From Rhynchopus sp. YZ270_cl-10 (Eukaryota > Euglenozoa > Diplonemea > Diplonemida > Diplonemidae): a stretch of 64,000 nucleotides of DNA. The translations under genes and the position numbers were made by a program. The notes under the pieces were generated by a model. That model was given only the letters and a program-made list of their open reading frames with translations, ran no database searches and had not been told where the DNA came from. The stretch's first letter is position 1; every line of letters starts with the position of its first letter. The DNA lies in assembly GCA_964035575.1 (NCBI GenBank), contig OZ037902.1:248001-312000 (forward strand). Direction: 5' to 3'. Below are positions 1 to 11,338 of this stretch, piece after piece.

Positions 1-330
1 AACTTCAGGATAATGACAATACCAAAAAGAATTCTTTTTGGCCGGTGTGACTGTATACAAGAGCATATCTTCCCACTACTAACCGCAAAGCCACACTAGA
101 ATATAACTCGTTAAAATGTCGGCAGGACGGTGGCAAAATATGGAAAACCGCATGGGACAAAAGGAGAGGGGAGAAGAGGACTTTGTTTTTTCTCCGACAG
201 ACGTGTATTATATCATCTTTGTTATTTTCGAATCGGTGGTTATGGTTAAAACGCGAAAGAGAAGAAAAAAAGAGAGAAAAAAAAAAAGCGATGTTAAAAA
301 CAAAGGGGGAAAAGAAGAGAAGAGAGAGGG

Positions 331-334
<4 letters not shown>

Positions 335-374
<40 letters not shown>
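335..374. repeat. Poly-T run, 40 bp
   Basis: Longest homopolymer in the window. Confidence 0.95.
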
Positions 375-375
<1 letters not shown>

Positions 376-496
376 ATAATAAATTGTTTTAGTGTAGCCG
401 CCAATTCAGGCAGTCACTATATTTTTTTATGGAAAACAATGTACCACACCCTTTTGCGTAAAAAAAAAGGTGGGACAAATGGGGGAAAAAAACTGT

Positions 497-528
497 GATG
501 TGAATGTGCCTCTCGTGCACACACATCT
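497..528 (-). repeat. Family C hairpin
   Basis: GATGTG-AA-TGTGC, loop CTCTCGT, GCACA-CACATC. Confidence 0.8.
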
Positions 529-1211
529 TTTGTAAAAGACGAGAATAAAAAAAATCCCGTTCTTCAATCGATGAGATAGGCCTTTGGGAAGCTGGCTGCT
601 GCCACGAATAAACGAAAGGGAAAAGAGAGGGAAGAAGGTGGTAAGATTCTCAAGACACGCGTTCTTTTTTTGAAAAAAGATAATTCCGTTTGAAACATCT
701 CAAAAAATGGATGAAAAAAAAAAGGAATAAAATTCAGATTTTTTAGTTGTGGCAGAAGAGAACAAAACGCTTCTACAAAAATGCACCACCATCTTTCCCT
801 GTAGAGGTAGGTATTGAAACTATAATAAGTCAATACGTGTACAGCTCAGGCTCTCCGCTAGGTACTAAAGTTCTGTTGATTGTCAACAGAACTTTTTGAA
901 AATGGGGAAAAAAAAAAAAAAAAAAAAGTTCTGTTGAGTGGTTTAGACCCGTTCTACTTGTCAAAAAAGCTCAGGAGAAGAAGATATGGAGAGGTGAGTG
1001 CTCAAACGTCCCAAAAAAGTCAAAATCGGGTGTTGGAAAAAAAAAAAGTTGCGTACCGTGCGCCTGCGGCGCAAGCATGTACCCCACCAACGTGGACCAT
1101 CAACAGAATATTTTCAAAATCGGAAATCCTAGCGGAGAGCCTGGTACAGCTCCTACAAAAAAAAAAAAAAAATTAAAAAAAGAGAAAGAGCTGGTCGTAT
1201 ATGATACATCC

Positions 1212-1234
1212 GCCTAAGCTTCGTTGTGCTTAGC
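1212..1234 (-). repeat. Family B hairpin (variant loop)
   Basis: CTAAGC, loop TTCGTTGT, GCTTAG: stem kept, loop replaced. Confidence 0.5.
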
Positions 1235-1403
1235 CAACTACTGGAAAAAAAAATGCGTGAATATATAGCGCTCGGACAAAGGCCAAAAAGTCATTTGGTG
1301 GGAAGCGAGAGAAAAAAGAAAAAAAGAGAGAGAGGAGAGAGATCATGGTGGAACACCAATTAATTTTCTTTTCTTTTTTTTTTTTCTTTTTTTCTTGTTT
1401 TTT

Positions 1404-1452
1404 TGTCGACACAATCCCCTAAGGACCCGCTGGGAAACCTAGGGTATGTACT
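1404..1452. repeat. Family F hairpin
   Basis: GTCGACACAATC, stem CCCTA-CCC/GGG-TAGGG, then TATGTACTC. Confidence 0.65.
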
Positions 1453-1498
1453 CAATTTTTTTTGTCTGTGCAAAACAAATACCACCTGGGGGAGAGGG

Positions 1499-1812
1499 GT
1501 AATACAATACTCCAGTATTGTATTCAACGGACGAGAATAAAAGGGGGCCAGAAAAAAAAAAGAAGAAAAAAGCAGAACACGGCGATGAAGTAAACAACGT
1601 GACACGTGCTTTTTACATGTGCTTTACATGTAACTTTTTTTACATGTAAAATGACATGTATCACATGCAAAATGACATATACGGTAACGTATATTGACCG
1701 TAAAGCCACAAGTAAAATGCCATGTGAGTACATGTCATTTTACATGTCACTGCTCTGTAAAAGGCACATGTCATGTCATTTACTTCACCGTCGTGAAGTT
1801 GAATACAATACC
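1499..1812. mobile_element. Imperfect foldback element
   Basis: Outer arms AATACAATAC/GTATTGTATT, then paired blocks GATGAAGTAAA and TTTACTTCACC, with many ACATGT motifs at the centre. Confidence 0.5.
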
Positions 1813-1848
1813 CCCCGGGTAATGTCTCCTCAACTCATTTATTTTTTT

Positions 1849-1911
1849 GATAAATTGTTGGTAGTGTAGTTGCCTCGGTTGTGTTGCCACAGTTGGGCGC
1901 AAATCTCCACT
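1849..1911 (-). repeat. Family A hairpin, copy 1
   Basis: Outer stem AGTG/CACT with AG/CT inside, then TTGC/GCAA. Preceded on the plus strand by poly-T, so a poly-A tail on the minus strand. Confidence 0.75.
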
Positions 1912-2186
1912 TTTGTTATTTGTACAAAAAAAATCAAACTTTCGTTTGAAAGGGGAGCAAAAGATGCTGGGGAAAAAAGCTGAGAGGGTAGGAAATAGGA
2001 TACAAGGAAGCGCCATCATCTAGGACGCTGTGGGGGAGATGAAGTGAAAGGGGTGGTGGGGGGGGATGCCATTTGGGGACTTACGAGACGGGGGAAAAGA
2101 AAAAAAAAAACGATAAAATTTAACATGCACGGCGAAAACATGTCATGTGCAAAAGACAACGGGAAAATGAAGCAATTGTGATACGA

Positions 2187-2248
2187 TGTAAAAAAGGGTT
2201 GAAATGTGCTAAAAAAAAATATGCACATCTCAGTCGAGCTCATGCGAA
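2187..2248. repeat. Family E element
   Basis: GTTGAAATGTGCTAAAA then CAGTCGAGCTCATGC. Confidence 0.65.
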
Positions 2249-2438
2249 CAAAAACAATCTCTCAAAAAAAAAATGCTGAGGGTTTATGAAAAGCTTATGG
2301 AAAAAAACACAAAAAATACAATGGTTGAGTTATATGACAGGAAGTGTGTCCTGCTGCTGCTTGAATGAAAACACAAATAAAAAAACGCAAATAAAAAAAA
2401 AAGCGGGAAATGCTAACGCTTTAAAAAAGAGAGAAAAG

Positions 2439-2474
2439 TCGATGAACCTAAGCCTCTCCTGAGCATTAGGCGTC
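2439..2474 (-). repeat. Family B hairpin
   Basis: GATGAACCTAAGCCTCTCCTG then AGCATTAGG; stem CCTAA/TTAGG. Confidence 0.6.
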
Positions 2475-2541
2475 TTTAAGTATGTAAAAGAGAAACGGTA
2501 CGGCCTCACAGGCACACACACACACATCTTTTGAAATATTT

Positions 2542-2561
2542 GGGGGGGGGGGGGGGGGGGG
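2542..2561. repeat. Poly-G run, 20 bp
   Basis: Directly readable. Confidence 0.95.
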
Positions 2562-2811
2562 AAACAGATGTGAATTACAGCTGAGAGAATATGCTGAAGG
2601 GACGGAGAATGCATGGAAAGAGTGAATATTTGACTGACCAAACGTACGACGACAGCCCCGGATGAATGAAAAAAAAATAAAATGAAACGGAAAGTTTGCA
2701 AACACCTCTGCGGAAGCAGGCACAAGAAGAAAATTGCGCGGAGCTCACACGAGAAGAAAAAAAAAGCGAGGTGTCTACACACAATTACTCAGAGAAAAAT
2801 AGTAGGATCGG

Positions 2812-2912
2812 GTAGGGTAAAAGTTGTTTCGTTGATTGCACAAATCCTCTTGTTTGAGGGCTGATTTAACGACCGTACCCGGTAATACTATTTCTCCTAA
2901 AGCTTCGTAGGA
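2812..2912. repeat. Family I element
   Basis: TTTCGTTGATTGCACAA ... ATTTCTCCTAAAGCTTCGTAGG. Confidence 0.5.
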
Positions 2913-3085
2913 ATATAAAAATAAAATAAAATAACGGGGGAGGAAGGTACGTTCTCTGTGGGTGGGTAATTTAACCTCATCCCACGAGGGGTTTGGATCA
3001 GGTGAACTGCAGTACACTGCAATTTTTTTTTCTCCAATAATTGCGGACTATTTCATTTGATGAAATATAAAAATTTAAAATAAGG

Positions 3086-3170
3086 TTGAAATGTGTTAAA
3101 ACGCATTTCAGTCGAGCTCAAGCAAAGAGTGGGCCGTGAGTGGTCCGTACCGTAAGAGAACGGAGGTTCA
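3086..3170. repeat. Family E element
   Basis: GAAATGTGTTAAAACGCATTTC hairpin, CAGTCGAGCTCA, then TGGTCCGTACCGTAAGAGAA. Confidence 0.7.
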
Positions 3171-3879
3171 CAATCGAAAAACATAGAACAGGCAGCATGC
3201 CGTTTTAAGGACAAATGAAATGTTTAAAGGGTGATGGGATGTGGGTATTGTGTGGTGAAGTTGACGGCACTGTATCATTGATATCGTGCTTTGAGACCAA
3301 CCCCGACGAGCATTGTTCAGTGAGGTTGACGAACAAAAGAGACCTCCGAACAAATAAAGAAAAAAAAAACGGAACACAAAAAAAATTATTTTGTTTGTTT
3401 ATTTTTTTTTGGCAAATAGGGACGGGGCAGGTATCATCCTATTCGCGTTCACTTGTTTAAAAAACTTGTATGAGTCGAGACGACACCCTTGAGAGGAAGT
3501 GCGACTATGTTTTTTACGGGGTACAGCTGGGGGGGTGGTAATATCTAACCATTTTTGTACGAAGAGAGAAGTACACAAAGAAAAGGAAAGGAGGGGGGGG
3601 AAAAAAAACTATTCTTGTGAGAATAAAATGAGCCTCACTAAAAGCTTTCTTGGAAAACGAGAAGATTGGGGCGAATCGTTTTTGCCAAAAGAAAAAAAAA
3701 AGAATAAATAAATCTGGAAAGTACAAACGCAATTTTTGTGATATCGCCAGGGGGGTAGGTTCTGTACATCCATCATGAAAACGTTAAAAAGAGAAGTTGA
3801 AAGTGCAAAACGCCTTACCGTTCATCGGCAGACCCAGAGGACACTGGTTCCTATGAAACGTTACGAATAAGAAAAAATT

Positions 3880-3912
3880 TAAAGATGAACCTAAGCCTCG
3901 TGCTTAGTCACC
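3880..3912 (-). repeat. Family B hairpin
   Basis: CTAAGC, short loop CTCGT, GCTTAG, then TCACC. Directly followed by a family-D element. Confidence 0.7.
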
Positions 3913-3926
3913 AAACTTTGATTTGA

Positions 3927-4050
3927 CTTGAAATACAAAACCCTCCCCGTGACTTTGTACTTTGGTACATTGCCCACGAACCATACCACGTGCACCTGGG
4001 GGTGGACACCCAAACCATACGGTGCTACACCATTTTCGAGGTTTGACATC
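3927..4050 (-). repeat. Family D element
   Basis: TTGAAATACAAAACCCTCC head and GGGGTGGACACCCAAACCATA tail. Confidence 0.7.
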
Positions 4051-4325
4051 TGCCAGAAAAAGAAAACGAAATCATGAAGATTTACCGTCTGTCTGACAAA
4101 AATATCCGGTTCTGTGCACAACACAAAACCTTTCGAAAGGTTTCAGGTGCTTTGTAGAACAGGGGGGCACAAAGACAAAAAAAAAAGATCGGGTCTTTGT
4201 TTGTGCGCCACCAAAGCTGGGTGTAACAAAAAACGGGTGGGAAAAAGGTGTAAAAAAACTGCAATTGGGTGTCGGTATTTGCGAATCAAAGTGAATCAGA
4301 AACAGACAATTACAACTTTTTGTTT

Positions 4326-4346
4326 CCCCCCCCCCCCCCCCCCCCC
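4326..4346. repeat. Poly-C run, 21 bp
   Basis: Directly readable. Confidence 0.95.
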
Positions 4347-4920
4347 TCCGTTTTGTTTGCCCAAGCCATGTCTCTGCCTCCAGATCTTAATTAACACCAG
4401 AGGTCGAGAAAGGTATAAGATATAGACACAACTTTCTTTGGTTAGTTTTGTTTGGAAACATTTTTTAAAAAAATGGATTGCATGAAGAAAAAACACAACA
4501 CAAGAAGAGCAAAAAAGACTTCGATCTTTTGTAAAACGGGATGAGACAGAAAACAGCGCTATTTGGGGGTGTCGATTTTTTTTTTCTTTTTTTCTTTTTG
4601 TCTTATTTTTTTTTATTTTATTTTGCACAAACCTTGTAAGGAACAACGCAGAAAGGTTCAAAGAAGAGAAGATAATGTAAAGGATGGATATGCTTCACGT
4701 GCATATGATAAGATAATATTAGCCTCCACACTGCTAAACCACCTTCGGGAAAAAAGAGAAACAAGTATAGGAAGTAATCAAACACATTTTTTTTTTTTTT
4801 TTGTGATGATTTTGATGAAATTGCTTTCTGGTACAAAAAAAAAAGTTTTGCAAAGTACAATAAAAATATAACGACTGTTCTGTTTCTTTGCAGAGGGGGG
4901 AGAAAAAAAAAAAAGAAAAG

Positions 4921-4961
4921 TTTATAAGATGATCCTAAGCCTCTCGTGCTTAGTCACCTTA
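4921..4961 (-). repeat. Family B hairpin (type copy)
   Basis: TAAGATGATC, stem CTAAGC/GCTTAG, loop CTCTCGT, then TCACCTTA which extends the stem. Confidence 0.85.
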
Positions 4962-5242
4962 ATAAATGTAGAGAGTGATTTTTCTTTGAATTCTGGACAA
5001 AGCAAAAAGGGAATATGAGAAAGAAAAAAAAAAGGGGGTGGAGGAGTGGGTGTTTTTTTTTTTAAATGAAAAACACGAAAAGGGTTATCACTTTTTTTCA
5101 AAGCGTCCCATACAAAAAAAAACACAACACACTACCCACCCCCATCCCACCCCCTTTTTTTTCCCCCTCTCTCTTCCTCTTGCATTGCCACTAAATTCTA
5201 CGAGCTTTTCATGTGATGAATAATTTATGTTTTGTTTTTTTT

Positions 5243-5290
5243 GAAAACTTGGTTGTATTAGTGTAGCCACCCTAGAGTGTGCTCCACTAT
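5243..5290 (-). repeat. Family A hairpin, copy 2 (short type)
   Basis: GAAAACTTGGTTGTAT leader, then stem TAGTG/CACTA around CCACCCTAGAGTGTG. Confidence 0.75.
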
Positions 5291-5694
5291 TTTTTTTTTT
5301 TTTTTTGGTTCTTGTTCGGAATTTCGACATAAGCTTTTTTGTTGGACTGTTTGTAAAGGTAAGGACATTGGTGGATCTGGGTCCACCAACGTTTGTACAA
5401 AAAAAAAAAAAAAAAGGGGGGGGTTGAAAGATGAGTACGCCTCGGTCACATCGTTCAAAAAATAGGTGGTAGGACGCCACCAAAAAGGGTATAGATAACG
5501 GCTTGATTTTTTGTTTGCTTGCCTTGATAAGGCTGCTACAAAAAAAAAAGCTAAAAAAAAACAAATAGTAAGATGAAACACACCACAGGTGCGCTTCGGT
5601 TACCTTAGGACTACCTACCCCCTTCCAAAGGTTAACGACGAGAAAACCTGAAAGAGGATGAGAGGACCGGAGTACGACTGCGACCCTACACGAA

Positions 5695-5845
5695 CACAAC
5701 GGGACCCTGTGACAAAGTGACAAAAAAGTGGAAATGACAAAAAAGGAAAACCACATTTTGTCATGACAAGAGATTTACTTGTCATTTTCAATCATAAATA
5801 TGACATGTATTTCACTTTGTTACTTATCACTGGGTCTTGTGAAAA
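5695..5845. mobile_element. Small imperfect foldback
   Basis: The left arm (GGGACCCTGTGACAAAGTGAC) pairs imperfectly with the right arm (CACTTTGTTACTTATCACTGGG). Internal AAATGACA/TGTCATTT pairs extend it. Confidence 0.4.
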
Positions 5846-6453
5846 GGGACAAAGCCATGGGAGGAGGGGGCTAACAGTGGCTGCTAATCCAAATGATTGG
5901 CTACTAGTTTAGTAGTAGTCCTTGACTCATCTCGTTCCCCCCTTGACTAGTGTCCGTCGTGTAACTCCTGCCCTCATCACACCTCTTTCAAGAATAATGG
6001 TGCAAAACACCATTGAGTGAGCGGAGACCACTAATATGGAAATAATGAATTTACTTTTTTTCATACACTTTCAAATCAAAGAAGCGAAAGTACAAAAGGG
6101 ACGATAAAAAGGTCCAATGTGTTGTTTGGGTTATTTAAAAAAATGTGAAGAAGAGATGAAAAAAATGCAAAAAAATAACACAGTAGAGAATGGGATCTAA
6201 ATTTATATCCACAAAAGAAAAAAAAGATGCCATATATTTTGCAGAAACGAGCATTGTTGGAGGACTGCAATGGCCAATATGAAGCATGGTAAAAACAGTG
6301 AAATGAAATGAAAGCAGCAAAAAAAAATAAAAAAAATGCCCTTTAAAAGAGGAGGTGAAAGGCGCTGAAAGGGGGCTGGGGAAATATTTGATATTTGGTG
6401 ACGTGAGAAGGGAGGTCATCAAAAAAGAAAAGAAGAGAAAATTATTGGAAATA

Positions 6454-6490
6454 TTGATGAGTGTTTAGCCTCTCCTGTACTTAGTCACTC
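6454..6490 (-). repeat. Family B hairpin (degenerate)
   Basis: GATGAGTGTTTAGCCTCTCC then TTAGTCACTC. Confidence 0.55.
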
Positions 6491-6996
6491 AGCCATTCAA
6501 GAGTCAAGGACGGAAATGTCAAGGTGTGAGCACCTTCGACATAACTAAGGGGGGAATAGTAACTCTGGTAGGGTAAAAGGAAAGAAAAAAAGGTTTTCCG
6601 TTGATTGGTTTCCCCCCCTCATGTGTGCCTCGTTAATGAGGATGTCTCTCTAAACGGGCGTTGTGGGAATCACAGAGAAAAAAAAAGAGGGGTGATGTGA
6701 GAATGAGGTATCAACGCATCACTGTGCATTGTCAACCTCAACAGGGGGAAAAAACAATTTTATAATATTTAGACAGAGAGCGAAAGTCCCTGGAGTATAA
6801 TAATCAAATGTGTATCAATCATGTATTGACATGTCAAAAGAAAAGAGAGAAAAAAAAATTGTTGTGCATAAATTGGAACTTCCAGATAGATTGGGGGGGA
6901 AAAAATATGCAGGTCTGTATTAAGGAATATTTTGGGTAAGAAAAACTACAAACTTCTAAATAACTAAACTACTCTAAAAAAAAAATGATTTTTTTT

Positions 6997-7059
6997 GATA
7001 AATTGTTGGAGTAGTGTAGTTGCCTCGGCTGTGCTGCCACAGTCGTGCAATCTCCACTG
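6997..7059 (-). repeat. Family A hairpin, copy 3
   Basis: Long type: AGTG-AG-TTGC ... GCAA-CT-CACT, with an inner CTGTG/CACAG-like arm. Confidence 0.75.
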
Positions 7060-7805
7060 TCCAAAAAGTTCACTCACGAAAAAAAAATTTTTGTAAGGTA
7101 AACCTAAAAAGGCTCTCTCTCGGGGATACAAAAAAACAATTGAGATTTAAATGAATTCATTAGATTTAAAAAATGTCACAAAAAAAAAGGGGGGGAACAA
7201 AGCAAAGAGTTTTTTAGTGCTACTCGCTTCTCATTGAGACGCAGGCACAGAAAAGGGAAAGCTTTGGTTAAAAAATGACGATTATGGGAGTCTTTCGTGA
7301 CATAAAAATAAAAAGTTGATTTTTTTTTAAAAAAAGTGTAATTTGTCTTTCCCTCACCTCCTTCTTGTAGTGGTTTGATGCGTTGACGCTTCCACACACA
7401 CTTTCACTGTTGGGTGGTGGTGTGGCGGAGCACGGTTGGGGGTGAGCGAACGATGCTGACACTTTTCGCTCACAAAGGAGTGCGAAAAAAAAAACAAAAA
7501 CAAAAACAAAAACAAAAACAAAAAGGAGGAAATTTAATCCAACAGACGTAATACAAACACCCAACCCTCTTACAAGGGAAATTGGCATTTATCGACGCCT
7601 TTTTCAGTATTAAAAAAACCAACTTCTTTTTTACAAATATTTGATATTGGGGTATAGTATATAGGTACAACTGTAATTGCGATGCTGACAGTTCGTTTTA
7701 GAGTGGGGGTTTTTCCCTTTGAAAAATGAGGGAAAGGATAAGATCCTTTTCGTAGGGTACTTCTTATTCGTTCTTTGGGAATGTGGATTTTGTTTTTTTT
7801 TTTTT

Positions 7806-7853
7806 GAAAACTTGGTTGTATTAGTGTAGCCACCCTAGAGTGTGCTCCACTAT
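7806..7853 (-). repeat. Family A hairpin, copy 4 (short type)
   Basis: Nearly identical to the copy at 5243. Confidence 0.75.
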
Positions 7854-8287
7854 ATATATATTTTTTTTTTTTGGTATCACAGCTTATTCAGCTATAATAC
7901 GATATTTTGGTTTCGTTCAGTAGGGATGGGGAAAATGGTTGGACAAGACGTACTTTGCTGGAATATCTCCTCATTTTTTTTTTTTTTTTGGCTCAAAGGC
8001 AGCAAAATCGCCTCGCTTCAACTTTAGATTTGTGGATGCATCTTGATCATGATTCTATTCGAACACAGTGGACGAATCACGACGGATTAATAGTGCTACT
8101 TTTTGTCGAAATGACTAATGTTTAAATAATATAGATTACACCAGAAAACACTGTCGTTAACGAGAAGTAGTGCCGGAGTAGTCCGTGAGATGAGATTAGA
8201 AAAGCGTGGAAAGCAATTCCGCGCTTTTTGAGGGCCCAAATCCTAGCCCGGAAGAGAGATTCCAAAAAAAAAAAAAAAAAAAAAAAA

Positions 8288-8330
8288 AAGATTATTTCGT
8301 ATACTTTCTATTCTACTGAATAGAAGGTAG
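8288..8330. repeat. Family J hairpin
   Basis: GATTATTTCGTATACTTTC; stem TTCTATTC/GAATAGAA. Confidence 0.6.
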
Positions 8331-8849
8331 GGTGCATATCTAAACTTTTTTTTTTTTTTTTACTTGAAGAAAAGAGAAAAAAACTTGCTTGTTGCTCTTA
8401 GATTGAAAGTTGCTCAAAAGACTATAAATCGTTCAAACCAACCAGCGTGACTGTGATAAGACAGCGGTTTGCTTTGACGAATGAAAGAGCGCCCTTAAAA
8501 AAGTGATTATGACACTCTGTGTTCAGACATCCACTCTGGGGTATATCCTCGGAGAAACAAAACAAAAAGAAAAGTTGGTACAGCTACGCTTTTGCAGGTA
8601 CAACAAAAAACAAACCCCCCCCGGAAACAAAACGAAGCAATAATCAAATTTGATTGATCACCTTTCTCCCCCCCCCTCCTTCCCATTTTTTTTTCTTTCC
8701 CTCTAGAATTATTCATCCTGAGCGGGGAGGGAGGGGGGATATCTTTTGTAACACCATTTTTTGTTGTGTCCTTTTTTTTTTTTTGACATGGATGTCCACC
8801 AAAATAGAGTAACATTATTTATTGGACACCTTGTAAAGAGATGCCAGAT

Positions 8850-8906
8850 GGGTGCTCCGTGAGAGGTCGATATTGACAGGTCGTTGACCCGACTTCCGAA
8901 AAGCAC
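8850..8906. repeat. Family H hairpin
   Basis: GTGCT/AGCAC outer stem, CGATATTGACAGGTCGTTGA core. Confidence 0.7.
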
Positions 8907-9345
8907 AATAGATGAAAATGCAATTTTAACAACAACAATGAAAGTGTTCAAACACCACAACGGATGCAAACACTAAAAAAAAACACTAAAAAAAAACAAA
9001 AAGTCCTTTGAACAAATGGCATCAGGGATGGGGGAGAGAGGTTGGAGTGTGAAAAGCGTGGAGTGTGGAATGTGAAGAAGAAAAAAAAAATACAATTCGT
9101 AGGTACTGTGCTTATTGTATTTTTTCTGAAGGGAATTGAATAGGGTTTTTTTTGGAGGGAAACGGGAAAGGGAAGGGGGATGGAGAGAAAGAGAAAGAGA
9201 AACGAGAGGCCCTGAGGTCAGAGTTGAAAAAAAAAAAAATAATGAAGAATGGATGTGGGCCTCTGGGCTGGGGGAGGGGAGGTGTGGGGAGAGATTTACT
9301 TGGTCGTTTTTTTTTATTGTGTTTTTTTTTGTTGGTTATTTTGTT

Positions 9346-10010
9346 CAGGGTATTAGGGTGAAAATCCAAAATTCCGAAAAAAACTGGTTTTTCTGGTTTT
9401 CTCTCCTGGGTGGCGAAACTAGTGTTTCCGGCGAAAACCTCCACCGTTGACGGACACAGTCACCTTTTTCGGGGGTGGGGTCAGTGTCTTATCCAGGAAT
9501 CCAGATTTCAAGATTGGGGAGGTCAGCTTGTTTTTTGCTCAAAATATTTTTCGGCGCTGCTGACCCAGGGTAGACATTGGGAACATAGGTACTGTAATTT
9601 TTTTTTTTTTTTTGCGGAGCAAAAAAATAATATAAAATGGCGCCGCAGGCGAAATTTTTTGAGGGTACAGTGTAAAAATCTAGCTTGTTACACCACAGAG
9701 CCACTCAACGAACCCTTTTTTGCGGAGCAAAAAATGAAAAATGGCGCCGCAGGCAAAAAAAAATCAAGGAACAGCCATTTCACAAAGGCACTCCCGTGGT
9801 TCAACCACGGTTCTACCAGGCGGGGGGGAAATGCGGGGAAAAAAATCGAGTCCGCCTTAATCTGGGGACGACATTTACAGAAAGCCCCGGTGAAAAGTGT
9901 CGGTTTTTTTTTCCCCTCCAGATTTCTCTGTTTTTTTTTTTTTTTTTGAAAACCAGTTTTTGGAAAAACTGGTTTTCAAAACCAGTTTTTTTAACCACCC
10001 TAATACCCTG
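9346..10010. mobile_element. hAT-type MITE, 665 bp
   Basis: Terminal inverted repeats start CAGGGTATTAGGGTG and end CACCCTAATACCCTG (15 bp perfect, then imperfect AACTGGTTTT repeats). It is flanked by a perfect 8-bp target duplication ATTTTGTT (9338-9345 and 10011-10018). CAGGG termini and an 8-bp duplication are hAT hallmarks. Inside are two copies of a block reading TTTGCGGAGCAAAAAA then ATGGCGCCGCAGGC (near 9613 and 9720). No transposase is encoded, so it is non-autonomous. Confidence 0.88.
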
Positions 10011-10285
10011 ATTTTGTTATACACAAAGTCCAATTTTTTTTTTTTGAAAAGCAATTCAGAGAGAGGGGATAAATGAAGGGGGAAAAAAAGAGGAAAATAT
10101 TGATGAGAAGCTTTTGTGCGAATCGTCACCTTTAAAAAAAAAAATTGAAAAAGGAATGCATCTTGTGGAAACATCCGAAAAAGAAAAAAAAAAAAAAATG
10201 AGGGGAGAAAGGATGAAAACAACGTAAGAAAAATGAGCCTTACACCGCTTGGTCATCCTTTTTAATAATCAAAAAAAAGGAAAAA

Positions 10286-10345
10286 CTGTAGTTATTGATG
10301 CAGGCACACCTCCACGTACGATGCCAGCCATCCGGATGAAAGAAC
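10286..10345. repeat. Family G element
   Basis: CTGTAGTTATTGATGCAGGC ... ACGATGCCAGCCATCCGGAT. Confidence 0.75.
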
Positions 10346-10366
10346 AAATAAATAACCCGTTTTACA

Positions 10367-10398
10367 GGTGAACGTGCCTCTTCTCTCCTGCACATTGA
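10367..10398 (-). repeat. Family C hairpin
   Basis: GGTGAACGTGCCTC then TCTCCTGCACATT. Confidence 0.6.
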
Positions 10399-10614
10399 TT
10401 CGATAAATGAATGGAAGCTTTTGAAACGTTGTTGAAACTCTTTGAATTGGGGACCCAAGAAATCCGTTTCATTACCCCCCTAAAATGAAGGGGACTGAAA
10501 ACTCTGGGGAAAAAACGAAAGATAAAAAAAAAACCCCTTTCCCCGTCTCGTCAACTCATCTCCGTTTTTTGCAAGAAAGACCTTATTTTCTCGCACGCAA
10601 AAAAATTGAAAGAA

Positions 10615-10658
10615 AAGTTTTTAAGATAACCCTAAACCTCTTGGTGCTGAGTCATCAA
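10615..10658 (-). repeat. Family B hairpin (degenerate)
   Basis: GTTTTTAAGATAACCCTAAAC then CTGAGTCATC. Confidence 0.6.
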
Positions 10659-10821
10659 ATAACAGAACGGGAAAAAAATTTTTTTTCTTTTTTTGTGGAA
10701 CCTCTAGTTTTCAAGTGCACACTCATTTCAAAGCCAACCATTTATCAAAACAAAAATAACAAAAAAAAATATATAAAATTCAAATGGAAAGGGGATACGG
10801 ATGGGATTTTTTTCTTTTTTT

Positions 10822-10886
10822 TATAAATTGTTAGAGTAGTGCAGGTTGCCTCGGTTGTGTTGCCACAGTTTGTGCAATCTACACTG
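10822..10886 (-). repeat. Family A hairpin, copy 5
   Basis: Long type with a one-base insertion (GCAGG); adjacent to copy 6. Confidence 0.7.
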
Positions 10887-10893
10887 TTTTTTT

Positions 10894-10929
10894 GGTCGTA
10901 TTAGACATCCTGAGGATGAGCTCCACTAT
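10894..10929 (-). repeat. Family A hairpin, copy 6 (degenerate)
   Basis: Retains GGTCGTATTAG and GAGGATGAGCTCCACTAT. Confidence 0.55.
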
Positions 10930-11079
10930 GTAAAAGCATACAGAAAATTAGAACAAAGGGGGGGTTTTTTTTTTTTGAAAAAGGTGAATTTGGCACCTTC
11001 ATCTGACACAATGCACACATTTTAAACAGACAGAAACGATGGAAAACAAACACACAAAGTAAACCCATTGCAGTTTTGA

Positions 11080-11160
11080 CTTGAAATACAAAGCCCTCTC
11101 ATGACAGTGTACATAACCGGTACACCAGGACCCTCCCAAACCACAAAGTCCTACATCCAT
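11080..11160 (-). repeat. Family D element
   Basis: Head TTGAAATACAAAGCCCTCTC, tail AAGTCCTACATCCATTT. Confidence 0.7.
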
Positions 11161-11338
11161 TTTTTTGACTTCGTCACCAAAACTATCGAATTTGTACAAC
11201 ACACCACCAATCTGTGAGCAACATTCAAATTCACTCATCACAATAGCAAATCACACGCGCCCCCCCCTTTCTTCAACCTCACTGGGGGCATACATGCCAC
11301 AACACAATACACATTTTTTATCCCCATTCTGTTTTTCT

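Larger units (their letters stand above)
1..11338. other. Gene-free repeat region (left end)
   Basis: No supported gene in 11.3 kb. It holds long homopolymers, hairpin elements of families A-F, H, I and J, an hAT-type MITE at 9346-10010, and foldbacks near 1499-1812 and 5695-5840. All open frames here are short and run through poly-A/T or repeats. Confidence 0.7.

Noticed and set aside
116-392. Frames ending in poly-Phe
   Set aside because: They run through a 40-bp poly-T tract and have no coding character.
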